A stretch of 64,000 bases of DNA from Osmia lignaria lignaria (lineage: Eukaryota > Arthropoda > Insecta > Hymenoptera > Megachilidae), in contig NC_135045.1 in the NCBI RefSeq assembly GCF_051020975.1, positions 7,256,501 through 7,320,500 of the forward strand, read 5' to 3'. The notes beneath the pieces were generated by a model, which made no database searches, had not been told where the DNA came from, and saw nothing but the letters and a program-made list of their open reading frames with translations. Position numbers and translations under genes: made by a program. Of this stretch, positions 39,155 through 50,500 are shown one piece after another (positions within the stretch are counted from its first letter, which is position 1; each line of letters starts with the position of its first letter).

Positions 39155-39178
39155 GGCACCGGCACCGGCACCGGCATC
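39155..39178 (+). repeat. GGCACC hexanucleotide repeat
   Basis: Three GGCACC units plus a GGCATC variant. The minus-strand Ala/Gly-repeat frame over it is compositional. Confidence 0.8.
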
Positions 39179-39480
39179 GGCGCGGCGGGCACCGTGAGAA
39201 AACCGATCGCCGCCACGGTATCGAGCCGCTATGCATAAATACCTGGCCGATGTTTTTTCGTTAGAAACGTTGATCACGGATCGCCGCTCTAACACGGACA
39301 ATGATCTTGCGTCAGTCACTATTTTTGACTCGCGCCTAGGAACGCTCGAATAGCTTCGATTCCACGACCGATAGCTCCTTTACTTTGATCGTATACATGG
39401 GTGCTCCGGTGATCAAGGATATCGCGTACCTGCGCCATTACGTTCATCGTCGATCGAACAGATTTACTTTTGGACGGATG

Positions 39481-39592
39481 GTGAAAGACAAAAAGAGATT
39501 GATTTAAGAAAATTGTGTTATTGATTCAATTCTTATTTCGTACACACAGAACATTTAAGCCTAGGGTGAACGGGTTAACAGTCGAAGGGTTA
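39481..39592 (+). mobile_element. Truncated copy of TTAA-bounded MITE family B
   Basis: It aligns with the right half of 53591-53820. Landmarks are TGTGTTATTGATT, ATTCTTATTTCGTACACACA, TTTAARCCTA and the end AAGGGTTAA at 39584-39592. The left half is missing or too decayed to recognise. An internal GGGTTAA at about 39573 shows a second terminus-like word. Confidence 0.65.
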
Positions 39593-42500
39593 AAATTGAA
39601 ATATAGAAAATATAAAAAAATATTCCTACTATATTTATAACCCCGCTATTAGTAATTTCGAATAGCAAATTGAAACATTAGGCTACAAAATAAGCTTCTC
39701 TTATTATAGAATTAAATAGTACTACATTGATTTACGTTTTCCAACGTGCCATTCAGAAAACAGGCACGGGATCGAGGAAAAGCGTATCACGATTTATCGA
39801 AAAGTGTTATTGGCGATCAACGGGCAGCTTCGAAATGGGATACTCGTGTACCCGCTACTCGTGAAGATAAAAGAACCGTCGGTGAATCTGCTAAAGTAAC
39901 GTACGGTTCCCGTGAATCTACCGGGGGAGACCAGTTACAGGCTAATTACACTCGTAAAGATTAATTAGATTAACGCTAACCTCTCGACCCGCACCTTCCG
40001 TGTGCGGCTCTATCTGACGCTGTTCGTCACCGCGAAAGAGGCTAAGAAAAAAGAGGATGCTTCATAAGTATGCCTTAACTGCAGCCTTAAGTGGTTCGTA
40101 CGCGATGCGAGCAATAATCGATAACGAAATTGGCGGGAGCAACCGATGGTTGTAAAACAATTACGAAATCGAGATACGACGTTTACCCTTTAACATTTGT
40201 TTCCGGTGAAATTTCATTTTGCAAACGGAGCAAATTTCTATTTCTATTGATTATTGTGAACGCTGTACGCGACAGATATTATTTCCTGAATATGCAAATG
40301 TGATGCCATTACAAACCGCACCCGTAGAAACAATACACGTGAAAGCTTGCTTCTTCTAAGTCGGTGGACTGCGATATCAATTAAAGGAACACGACTAACG
40401 AGTCCAGCGAAGCGACAAACGCTTTCGCGCGCGACTGATTACAAGCCGCTCGCTAAACCTAATGATAGCTGAGCTACTAATACGACTAATGCAACGTAAC
40501 GTGCTGAATTACAGGCCTCTCCGTTGCGAATAGGTGTCGTGTGTAACGCAGTGGCATCGCCCGAAGGAACGTCACGGAACGAGGGTAACACGCGAGGAGA
40601 AAAGGGGAAAAACGAGGCGAAAGGAAAGATAAAACGACGCGATTTAAACGCTACTCCCTACAGCGAGCTGGTTAGAGAACAGAGAATTTTTAAATAAAAG
40701 AATTTTCCAATATCTTCTTTAAATTTTTTCCAAATCAAGGTTTTTTGTTTATCCAAAAACGAGTATAATTAAAATTTTTCAAGACTTTCAAGATTTTTGA
40801 ATACCCCGAAATTTATAATATTTGAATGATATTCAAAGTACTACTTTCAATCAAATGTGACCAACCCAGCATGACCATCGATGCGTCGTTTCTTTACCAT
40901 AATGACTCAGGTTGGGCCAGGCCGCCTTAAATACAGTCATTACGTTGGTATTTAGATGACATACCTGCAAATCTATAGGGTAATCGATGCAGTTTCGATT
41001 TGTTCGTTCGAGATTGTCGAGATAATTGTGAGCGATCGAGTGTTTATGGGTTGTCAGCACGCGTGCCACCGGTGCAATTTGTAAGCGGAAATTGGTGGGA
41101 TCGCGTGAAGAGGGAAACGATTTATTAAATTTTCCTGCGAGTTGTTATTATTAACACGTATCACGTTACATTGTACGTTTCTTATCATTGCAATAAATAT
41201 CAGAAGTTATAAGATACGTATGAAACAACGTATCGCTCACGGAGATTAAATATTATTCATGGTATTTTAGATAAATTAATTATATAGTATTCGTCTGGTT
41301 AAATCTATTTCGATATCGTAACGTTCAATTATTCCATGTCAATTAGCGTGATTTAGAAGGTAACGACACGGACGATAGACGATGGGAGCCGATACGAAAT
41401 TTACGACAGGTGTCGACGAGAATGATAGCCTTGATAGAGAATTTGCATTTTCCACCTATACAGAATTTGCATAGCGCTACCGGTGAGTCAAGGTTAATCT
41501 GTGATTATCGTCCTCAATGTTTTTATTATTGAATATTCAGTGCCAAGGCGATTAATCTGTCACAGGAAAGTTAAGAATAGACAAAGATTCACGGATAAAT
41601 TGTAAGAAACTACTTTTGTTTTTATATCTAGGAATATTACTTTACTACTTAGTCCTTAATGGATTAAGAATCAGCAAAGAGAACCAAAACATTGTGAAAA
41701 TTCTGCACGAAACTTGTTATGCTAATGAACTGTTATATTTCACTAATTAATTCCACTCCTACGTTCGTGATATCATAAGAACAAATTACAGCCTGTCATC
41801 TTAACATCATCCCGATGATTCCGAAAGCTGTCCAAGATAATTGTGCAAATTGCTCCCATCTGCCAGCCAACTTCCGCTGATCGAGAGATCGACATTCGAC
41901 CTTTTTCGCATGCAAAAAGTGTCGGGAATGGATAAAACACGTCCTCGTGGACTCGCGTGCGATCTGCCCGTTCGAAAAGCTTCCGCTCGGAACGATGATC
42001 GGTAATCGCGGCGTCCGATCGCGCCGCGTGATCGGAATGATAATGAAAAGCGTACGATCGATCGATCGATCGCGGTGACTTCGATACTTTTACCGTGGCC
42101 GAGAGCGAGTAAAACGTACACGCAGCCTTGTGCCAATTGCGATCAGCACTGTGCGCACACGGTCCCCTTTTACATTATGCGTCTGGACGCCACGTCGCGT
42201 GAAAACGCTTCCGAACGAAAATGTACGGGCGCATGTCGCGTTTTCATGGTGTTTAGACCTTTCAAAGAGAATAAGTAGCTTCTATAGAGGAATATAAAGG
42301 AATTCAGAGCGGGAAGCGGAAAGGAGAATCCCATATCGTAATTCAAGTATCTATTCAAGCGAGGCTGATTATATTTTTTTTGCAAAATAATTATATATTA
42401 AATTCGAATCAACACGTCTATCAAGTGGTAAGCTTTTCCTTCCGGGTTTTATTTAAAAATAACCGCGATCCAGTCGTAAAGTTAACCCTCGTGAAATCGC

Positions 42501-43187
42501 AAAGAGACGAGTACGGTGGGAATTTACGACCCCACAAACTTACCCCATAAATACGGGAAGATAGTGGGTAGTAGGCAGGAGGATTAGGAAGTTCGTTGCG
42601 AAAAGAAATATTAATCGAGCCTTCGACGAATTTAAAGCCGAGAATTCTAAAGTTGGTAATGGCGTCGGTGAACGCGAGCCCGGACACGCGCTAACCCTAA
42701 GATAACTATAAAGATAACAAGTTAGGAAGGTCATAGTGCATTAACTGTGGCTTTAATCAATAAACTAATAGTTTTCGCGAGGGTGCCTCGCTACCGTGCG
42801 CGGAACTCTCTGACCCCGTCGCGACGGTCGGTCGACGTTTCTGAAAAAGAAAAGGAAACACGACGGGAGACGAGGGAGAAAAAACGTCCGCACCGTTGGG
42901 CAATAACCGTAAAACCGGCTTTTAATGTTCCGTACGCGTTGGGCTATCGTGCATCCTGATCGGACATTTTCAGAACCTCTTACCAGAGGTGGACAACTCT
43001 ACGCGAATCGATGCTTTCGTTTTTCCAAGCTTTTTCTCCTCACCCCTTTGATACTATTCGACTTAAAGCGTTTCGAAGGGTTGACAGGAATCACGTCATG
43101 GGCGGAAAATCATCTGGGTGAATGTCGAGTTCATTGGGGCACTTCGATACGGTGTAGTGTATAGAGTTGTTGACTGCTATACAATGA
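39593..43187. other. Noncoding stretch, no gene recognised
   Basis: No supported gene. The plus frame at 39746-39964 is hydrophilic and protein-like but has no recognisable motif. 40680-40850 and 41150-41330 are AT-rich. A CGAT tetranucleotide repeat is listed separately. Confidence 0.5.
42055..42072. repeat. (CGAT)4 tetranucleotide repeat, 18-bp palindrome
   Basis: CGATCGATCGATCGATCG is both a simple repeat and a perfect 18-bp palindrome. Confidence 0.85.
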
Positions 43188-43436
43188 TTAACCCTTTTTC
43201 TAAAAAAAGAAGTAGCGCACGACGAAGAAACCCCCCAAGATCGCACGACGGACCATGACGAGAGCCACAATTCTAATTTAATTTTGTATTTCATATTATT
43301 TTCATTTCATAAATTTTACACTGTTCCTGAAACTCTTTCGTTTAAAAATGATACATTTAATTTTAAGTTAATGCCCGTGTAAATGATTTGTAAATTTGGG
43401 TCACGATTGACCCAGGTACCACTATTCAAGGATTAA
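43188..43436 (+). mobile_element. TTAA-bounded MITE family A, fuller copy
   Basis: TTAA at 43188-43191 is followed by CCCTTTTTC. The other end is TTCAAGGA followed by TTAA at 43433-43436, giving about 249 bp with short imperfect inverted termini (CCCTT / AAGGA). Near the right end GGGTCACGATTGACCC is a near-palindrome. It shares about 190 bp with 7471-7662. A TTAA target with C-rich/G-rich ends is the hallmark of piggyBac-type elements. There is no coding capacity, so it would be non-autonomous. Confidence 0.6.
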
Positions 43437-46400
43437 ATAATAAAATATAACTATTTTTCGTAGCCTGAATACTTTGTGTTCCGAATAGAATTATAGTTTA
43501 TTATCTAAAAAACGCATTATATATCAATCATTATACAGTCAGTAACTACATACATTACCCTGAAGTAGAGTAGAATAGCAAAATTCAAAATTTGTGCATC
43601 AGAATCACAAACACGTCAGATGGGCCATCGAAATTATTAAAATATTCAATAATAAATTGATAGAAATGTTATGGAAAATCTCGATAGATCAATGATTGTC
43701 CTCGCGTCGCGATAGTTCGATATGCATATCGAGTAAGCATTATTAACGATGAAAATCCATCAGAAGCGTGTCATTGGCAGAAACTCATTTCAAAAGCACG
43801 TTCCCTTCACCGTATCAGAAGTCGGGGCGGCATTCCATCGTTTTCCTTCTGATACCTTTCGAAATCGTTGAACAAAGGCTCGAATTAGAGGCCACAGTCG
43901 ACATTGAGATTCAACGCGTGGCCCGATTTCCTTGATTAATAAAGTTACTCCGCTCGTTCGCTGTAAAAGGGGGCAAGGATCTATTCGAACGACGCCGGCG
44001 ACCGTACCGAGAGCTCGACGGAAAGTCAATTTACTCTTCCTTCAGTCGCGAGAGATCGATGGTCGTCCGAGGGCAAGTAATCCTTTAGAAGGTTTTCTTC
44101 TCGAAAGATAGGCGGCCAGGAGAAAAAAGGAGAACGAACGAGCGAGAAAGCTAAAGCACAGGGAAGGGACAAAATGAGTAGTCTCGATGACAGGCACGTG
44201 GCCTTACAGGGCGGTGGCCACCGCCATTTACATTTACAACACCCGCCACTGCCTTATACGGCTTCTTATCCCGCTCGTTCGATGACATTTCTCTTTTATT
44301 CCTTTATTTTCGTGGCCAAGTATATACCACACGAAAGCAGCTCGTGCTTCGAACATCATCGAACCGCGCGGAAGTTTCCGATGATTACGATGACTGCGAT
44401 TCAACATCTTCCGTATGTCAAAAATATAGATTTCAATCGCAACGAATAAATAATCCAAGTGGTGTTAAATTTCGACGTTAATTCTTTCGACCAATTTCAC
44501 AATTGGTTAGAAATTTTCTATTTCCAAAGAGTAACATTGCAAGTAAATCAATTTTGACAGGATTTCTAAAGAATACGAGGGTTATCGTTGTGCCACGGGA
44601 CAAAAGAACAAGAAGCTGTATTATCCGGCCGGATGGCTCTGTGAAAAGGATATTTTTCATTTTTACGAGCGCTCGTAGATACCAGGTATACGCACAATGA
44701 AAGCAGCTGCTGGACGTGGCCGGTTAGCAATTATCGAAGAAAAGAGGTAGCAATGCGACGTAAATTTCTCGATGTGTCCCAGCTGGAAGATGCGCTAGTA
44801 CCGTCTCGATGCATGATCGAATGATAATTAGCCATTAATGACGGCCGGGCCACGTCTGGCCGAGTAATTCGAATCATCTTCCTCAGGCTAGATTGGTAAT
44901 TAGCCAGGACACGTTCGCCTTATCGAGTTTTAATGTCGTTACCCAGGCCTGATAACCTAGCGAATTGAAAATAACTCCGATAAGTGATGCTTTTTATCGA
45001 GACAATTTGCCTTAATGCACGCCGATCGATTTTCATTTTACTGCTCCAGTTAAAAGGGAGAAAGTCGGGAACCTTTCGATCTCTCTTCTTCTACTGATTT
45101 AATTCCCCGACTTTTTAACTCGTTCGTCAATCAGAAGAAAGCTTGGTTACTTTGGTTTTATTGCAAGGTCGTCGACTCCGTTCGCTAATTGCTCATGCTA
45201 ATTGGATATCTTTCGATGAAACTTTGTAATTCTTTTTCAGCGGTCGATGCGAAGGTTTATATCTTCGAAGAGGTCAGTGAGGCAGGCAATTAGCTCCTTG
45301 AAGAATCATAACTGTAAATTTTACACGAGTTAACGAGCAATTTTTTTATTAAATGGCAAGCTGAACGGTAGCAACTTCTGTTAGATGAAAATAATAGAAG
45401 ATCCCTGTTTTTCATCTCGAAAGTTCAAACTTTAGTGAAACGATTTACTATCGATCGAACGATCATTAAGCATCAGGATTTCGCGTAATCGTTTTGATAC
45501 TAACGATCGGCCATTATCGTCGCAATCGTTCTCTCGATCGCTTTTCCATCATAATAGAAACTCAGCTATTGTGGATCAAAAACGTTCGTAGCGCGGAATT
45601 CTCGCCGCTTATTTATTGCAACGCGTGTAACACACTGCGTGCCGCGTGATTGCGGTTTTACCGGGATATTACACATTTTATGATGTATTAACGGTAGCAT
45701 GAAATCGGTAATTGCGAGCATTTACCATGTCCAGCCGTCCTAACGAGTTACATATCTTACGAATATTAGACAAGCTGAAAGCAGCTTTGATACATCAATC
45801 CTAATGGGGGAAAAATGATAACGATGTAAGGGAAACGACTCCTGGAAGTTCGTATCTCACGCTGATCGCGCTGCTGGAGCCTTCCATAGGTACCGTTCGC
45901 TTTACGGCTCGGTCATTTGTTTCGTTTGACGATCTCCACGGCGGATACGAACTTTCGCGGCGTTTAGTAGTAATCGACGTGCCGTGACCATTAATTCGTA
46001 CGACGTCACTGGACGCACCGGGTTTCGTCAAACGGTCATTTCACGGCTCGTTGCTGAAGCTCGCGAACGCCCCGCGGAAGGGAAAATTTATGTACCGGAC
46101 GTCTTCGAGATACAGAATTATATATGTGGGAGAATATGCTTCAGCAACCATCCTGATGATACTCCGCTGTGGCTTGATGCGTTGATACAAGCAAACGCTT
46201 CGTATTCACAGCTGGACGCGTCTTCGAGTTAGACAGATCTCAAATCGCCCTGTGTATCGGGCGATCGTAAGCAACTGCTGAAGGCAAATGACGAACGGGC
46301 GAGGAAAATGATTTTTTCTTAAATTTATTTGCAAAGTATCGTAAGAAACCCTAATTTCCACTAAACGTTTTCACGTTTTTTTTTCTTTTACTTTCTATCC

Positions 46401-47528
46401 TTCTCGTTCAATGACCCTTTTCTGAATAGACAAAACCGGGAAACGCGCTCGTCGTAAATTTCAAGGAATCCTCTTACCGCTTTATTCACGATCGCTCGCA
46501 ATTCGTTTACAGTTACGCAGTGACGTTGTACGGCTATTTTTCTCCGTGGTTTAATTACGAGGCACAAGGTCCCACACGCTAGGAAAGTCGCTTCTTCGCG
46601 ACCTGCCAGCCAGTCGGTACCGTTACTGAAAATCACGCGTTAAAACTGCAAGAAACCTTGATTGTAAAGTCTGCCGGGCGTAATAAATAATACGTAATTA
46701 CCGGCGGTGCCAATGGGCCGAGAGTTCCGTCGCGGGGAATAGGAATTACTCGTCAAAGCGGCATTAATTCTTACGCTGGATGCATTTGACACTTCGTGAT
46801 AGCGGATAATGATGGTAATTACCTGTGTGTATGTGTCCATCGACATGGACAACGTTATTACGTTCCTTTTGTTATTGCATCTAACGATTTCCAACTAAGC
46901 TCCTTAATATTCGAATCTTTTTTCAGATTATAATGGAAACGAGGTGAAAAATTAACGCACGGTGGTCCAACTTGTGCAACGAGCAATCGCGACCCTGAAA
47001 CCGATACCTGAACGCTCGTTGCGGTAACTTCGTTCCACCTGCTGCGGTCGTATAAATTCGAGTGTCGCGAACTGGCAATGGATCGTTCCGCAGGTAATAA
47101 CACACTCCGCTTCGTTTAGCGTTCCACGGAATTTAAGGGAGGGCAATTTATTGCGATACCCTTTTCCCATTTCAAGCTGAATCAACGCAGCGCTCGTTAA
47201 CCCCTTCGTTACCGTGGACTTTACACTGCCACTGTACCGGATATTACATTTTCCCGTGGAAAATAACGTCTGACACTTGATCAAAATAATAATCGGGAGA
47301 AAAATATTCTTTCTTTATGATGTTAAATGATTAATGGTAAGAGCGTTCATAATTTATGTTGTTTATGCTACGAATTCCTCGGCGCATGCTTCGAATGCTC
47401 GTAAATAACGCACATCATCGACTGACGATCGAGTCTGCCTGTTTAATTAAATTAGATAGCGAGGAAACGTTTATGAAATTCCATCGGTCGCCGGTCAGGC
47501 AATTATTCAAAAATTTCCTTGGGATACT
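43437..47528. other. Noncoding stretch, no gene recognised
   Basis: No supported gene. A 16-bp palindrome at 44210-44225 is listed separately. Short frames at 45801-46232 and 46388-47284 overlap on both strands and show no domain. Confidence 0.5.
44210..44225. repeat. 16-bp perfect GC-rich palindrome
   Basis: GGCGGTGGCCACCGCC is fully self-complementary. It could be a dimer binding site or chance; about one 16-bp palindrome is expected in a window of this size. Confidence 0.7.
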
Positions 47529-47582
47529 TATATAAGCCGACAGCAATTATCTAAACGCATTCGTGAGAAAGCGTCAGTTATG
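47529..47582 (+). promoter_or_regulatory. Candidate TATA/initiator core promoter, plus strand
   Basis: TATATAAG at 47529-47536 lies 30 bp before an initiator-like GCATTC (A at 47559). A second, consensus initiator TCAGTT has its A at 47576. The ATG at 47580 opens only 25 codons before a stop. The spacing is right for a TATA promoter, but nothing downstream proves a transcript. Confidence 0.25.
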
Positions 47583-50500
47583 CAACTTGTTTATATTTAC
47601 TACCGATTCCCGTATCTGCGTGTACGCGTTCCAATGAGTTTTATTTTATTCTAATCCTTTCCTTCTGACATCTCGAACGCAAACGTCCTTTATTACGAAA
47701 AATCGTTGCTTAAGCAGGAACTTATCTGTCGCAACAGGACGAGGCATCTCCGGTTATTGCATCGAACACCTGCGTTTTCAATGAACTATTATCGTATAAT
47801 CGTCAAGTTCGATCAGATACATTGAGATACCTTCGCGAGATACACAGTTGCCTGTTTTTTCGACGCTTTTCCGTACGGTATTCTAATGAACCATTCACGG
47901 CGTCGTGGCAACCGGGACGCGACGCGTCGCGTGCAGTCCATTCTCGAGATTGATGGTCGCTCTGTAGCGGAACACGTGGAAAATAATTACGGTTAATGAG
48001 ACAAATGACTCTTTGCTCGCCTCTCTTGGACACTCGCAACGTAACTTCACGCCGTGTAAACGAACCACGAATGTAACCTCTGTAAAATTATCTGGTTACG
48101 GAAGTTTTGCTTGAAACTACTTGAGTGTTGTTCACTTAAATAATCCAAATTCTTTTTACTCAATTATATTTTAATTCTAAAGATTTCTTTTCTTACGTTT
48201 AGCAATGAGAATAATGAACCATCGATATCTGAATAAACAGCGCTTTTCCTGTCTTCCCACCAAGATCGTATTAATCAAGCGTGTAAGCGGCGTGACTGGC
48301 CAGCACAATGGAACGATTAACACGGTGTCACTGCGGCTAATTCCTATCGGTTGTCGCATCGGTAAAATAGCGTGCCGGGTAGGACGTAGGCGATATGGGT
48401 TAACGGTGGTCGTGGAAGGTGTTCTAAACGGAACAGGGTACTGGTTTCGCCACGCTGGAAGCTCGAACGAGGACTGTCTGCCGGTTGAACAGGCGGACAT
48501 TCGACTGGCAGCATGCGCAATCGCAATTTGTCACGTTAAAACGTAAAGGGCCTTATTACGGTCATCCTTCATATGTCACCGTGGCCGTGCTAATAAGACG
48601 TTATTAGCGGTAAAAGAGACCTTTTCACGTCGGTGCCGATCGTGGGATGGTTATTATCGATGGACACCGATTCCTCTTGCATTCCCGTGCCCGATGCCCG
48701 GGAACGGCGACGTTGATGGATGCCGAACCGTGGCCGAGAGGTAACTGCGAATCAGGAACTCGTCACTTCGCGGCTAATTACGTCGACCGGCGAAAATTTC
48801 AGCCCGTGAAAGTGCTGATGTTTCCGCCGGGTGAACGCCCTTAGTACACGTTCGGTCAGTTTTTTGACAGATTAAGGTACTGCAATTCGACGAGAACGAA
48901 ATGCACATTTTCTGTAACTACATATACGGTCCGTTGGACATCGCTTATTTGACGTGCAAAGCTTTCGGGATGTAATAAATTTTGTGGACGGTTAATAAAT
49001 GGAAGAATATTAACAGGTTGATTGCCAGAAATCAACCACGGTTCGCGTCGTTTCATTTTTCAATTTAAGCTTTCCATTTGTTGTACCCAATAATAAACTG
49101 AAGATGTATCTTGTCTATAAATTGATGCATTAGGAGTTTGATGAAAGTTCAATCAGTCGGACAGAAAGAAACTTGAACATTAGCTGTTTGCTTTTAGTTA
49201 AATTATCGAGTAACTCTCCGAACGATCAACTCATCCTAGCTGATGATCCTTTAATTATTTCCACGCGTATCCTCGTCTAAATGAAACTCATCAGAGGAGA
49301 TAGGTAGAAGGAAACAGAGAGGGAAATGCCTCTAACGAGCATCGTTTCTAACGAATCACGTCGACAGTGATAACCGACTCGAGACGAAGTTTCTCCCGTG
49401 GCCTGGCTGTCCGTTCGCAGAATTACGAGGACACACTAATGTCCATAGCGTGATGAAGTCGACGGATCTCACGGTAGTAACCGTAACGAGCAGGACGAAC
49501 GATGCCAACGAACCTACGAGCTGGCCGAACATAGAGCAGCGTAACTACGAGGCATCGTTTGCCTCCCAACGCTCACCTTTCGACCCCACCAAACAGCCCC
49601 GATCTCGCCAGATTACCTTTGAAACACCTGTCATCTAACGACCAAACTTTCCGTCTCCCGGCAGCGTTATTTATTCCTCCTTGAAACGCGAACAACTTTC
49701 TAGCAATTACCGAAGCGTGTATTAAGTGATCGTTGTAAATGTCCTCTTCTCGAGTACTCGACCAGCTTTTTACGAGCTGAAGAGTCTTTTAAAAGAACGA
49801 CCACATAAGCGAATATACCTAGTATTACTATAAAAATATTAAAATTTATTACTGAAAACTTTCAGTGCTCACCGCTCACCGAGAATTGTCAATTGCGTAT
49901 TAAATTTAATATAAAAAATAAGTGCCTTCGTTCAGACTAAGATTTTCTGAAGAACGGAAGGATTAAGGTGGTTAGAAATGTATTTCCAAGGTTTGTCTTT
50001 CGTTCCGTCGCAGAGCAAACGAATCCATAGTAGAGTAACGTGTATATCCTTGGCGAGACACGGGACGAATGGTCGCTGGAAGCCGTACGAGCAGAGGTAT
50101 ACCTCGGTTACACAGTGTACGGTGACTAATGAACCTTTACAGTCACCTTTACGTCCTACTACCGGCGCACCGTACCTGGCTGAGTTTATTGCCGATGCTA
50201 ATTCACGAGTCCGAGCAATTAGAGAGTTCGACGGAAGCGGATCCTTTGAGATCCTCCTTGTACTCCTGTCGCCACCGATTCAAGTCCTCCACTCACCGTT
50301 CCACGGTGTCCCATCGATTACTTTCCATACGCTGCTCGTTAATAACCAGGGCGATCTAAATGTAACAGTGTTCCTGCTTGGTTCGCGGAAAGACGAAAAT
50401 GGAAGAGACTGTACAGTTTTCACGGGTCGTGACAACGAGAACAAAGGAGAGGAAGAAGAAACAGAGGGCAAAGGATAAAAACCGGTACACCTATACTTCG

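Larger units (their letters stand above)
36804..39480. other. Noncoding stretch with simple repeats and a GC-rich patch
   Basis: No supported gene. Purine-rich and ACG microsatellites are listed separately. 38760-39330 is GC-richer and includes a GGCACC minisatellite. Short frames there are compositional. The minus-strand strings of charged or Ala/Gly residues reflect the simple repeats. A TTAACACGTTGATTGTCATT at about 38512 matches the repeat-end theme described at 15923. Confidence 0.5.

Noticed and set aside
42055..42072. 18-bp palindrome as a binding site
   Set aside because: It is fully explained by the CGAT tetranucleotide repeat.
49978..50478. 166-codon plus-strand frame
   Set aside because: No recognisable motif; the end is driven by a purine-rich tract, and overlapping frames exist on both strands. 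Kept as unassigned, not as a CDS.
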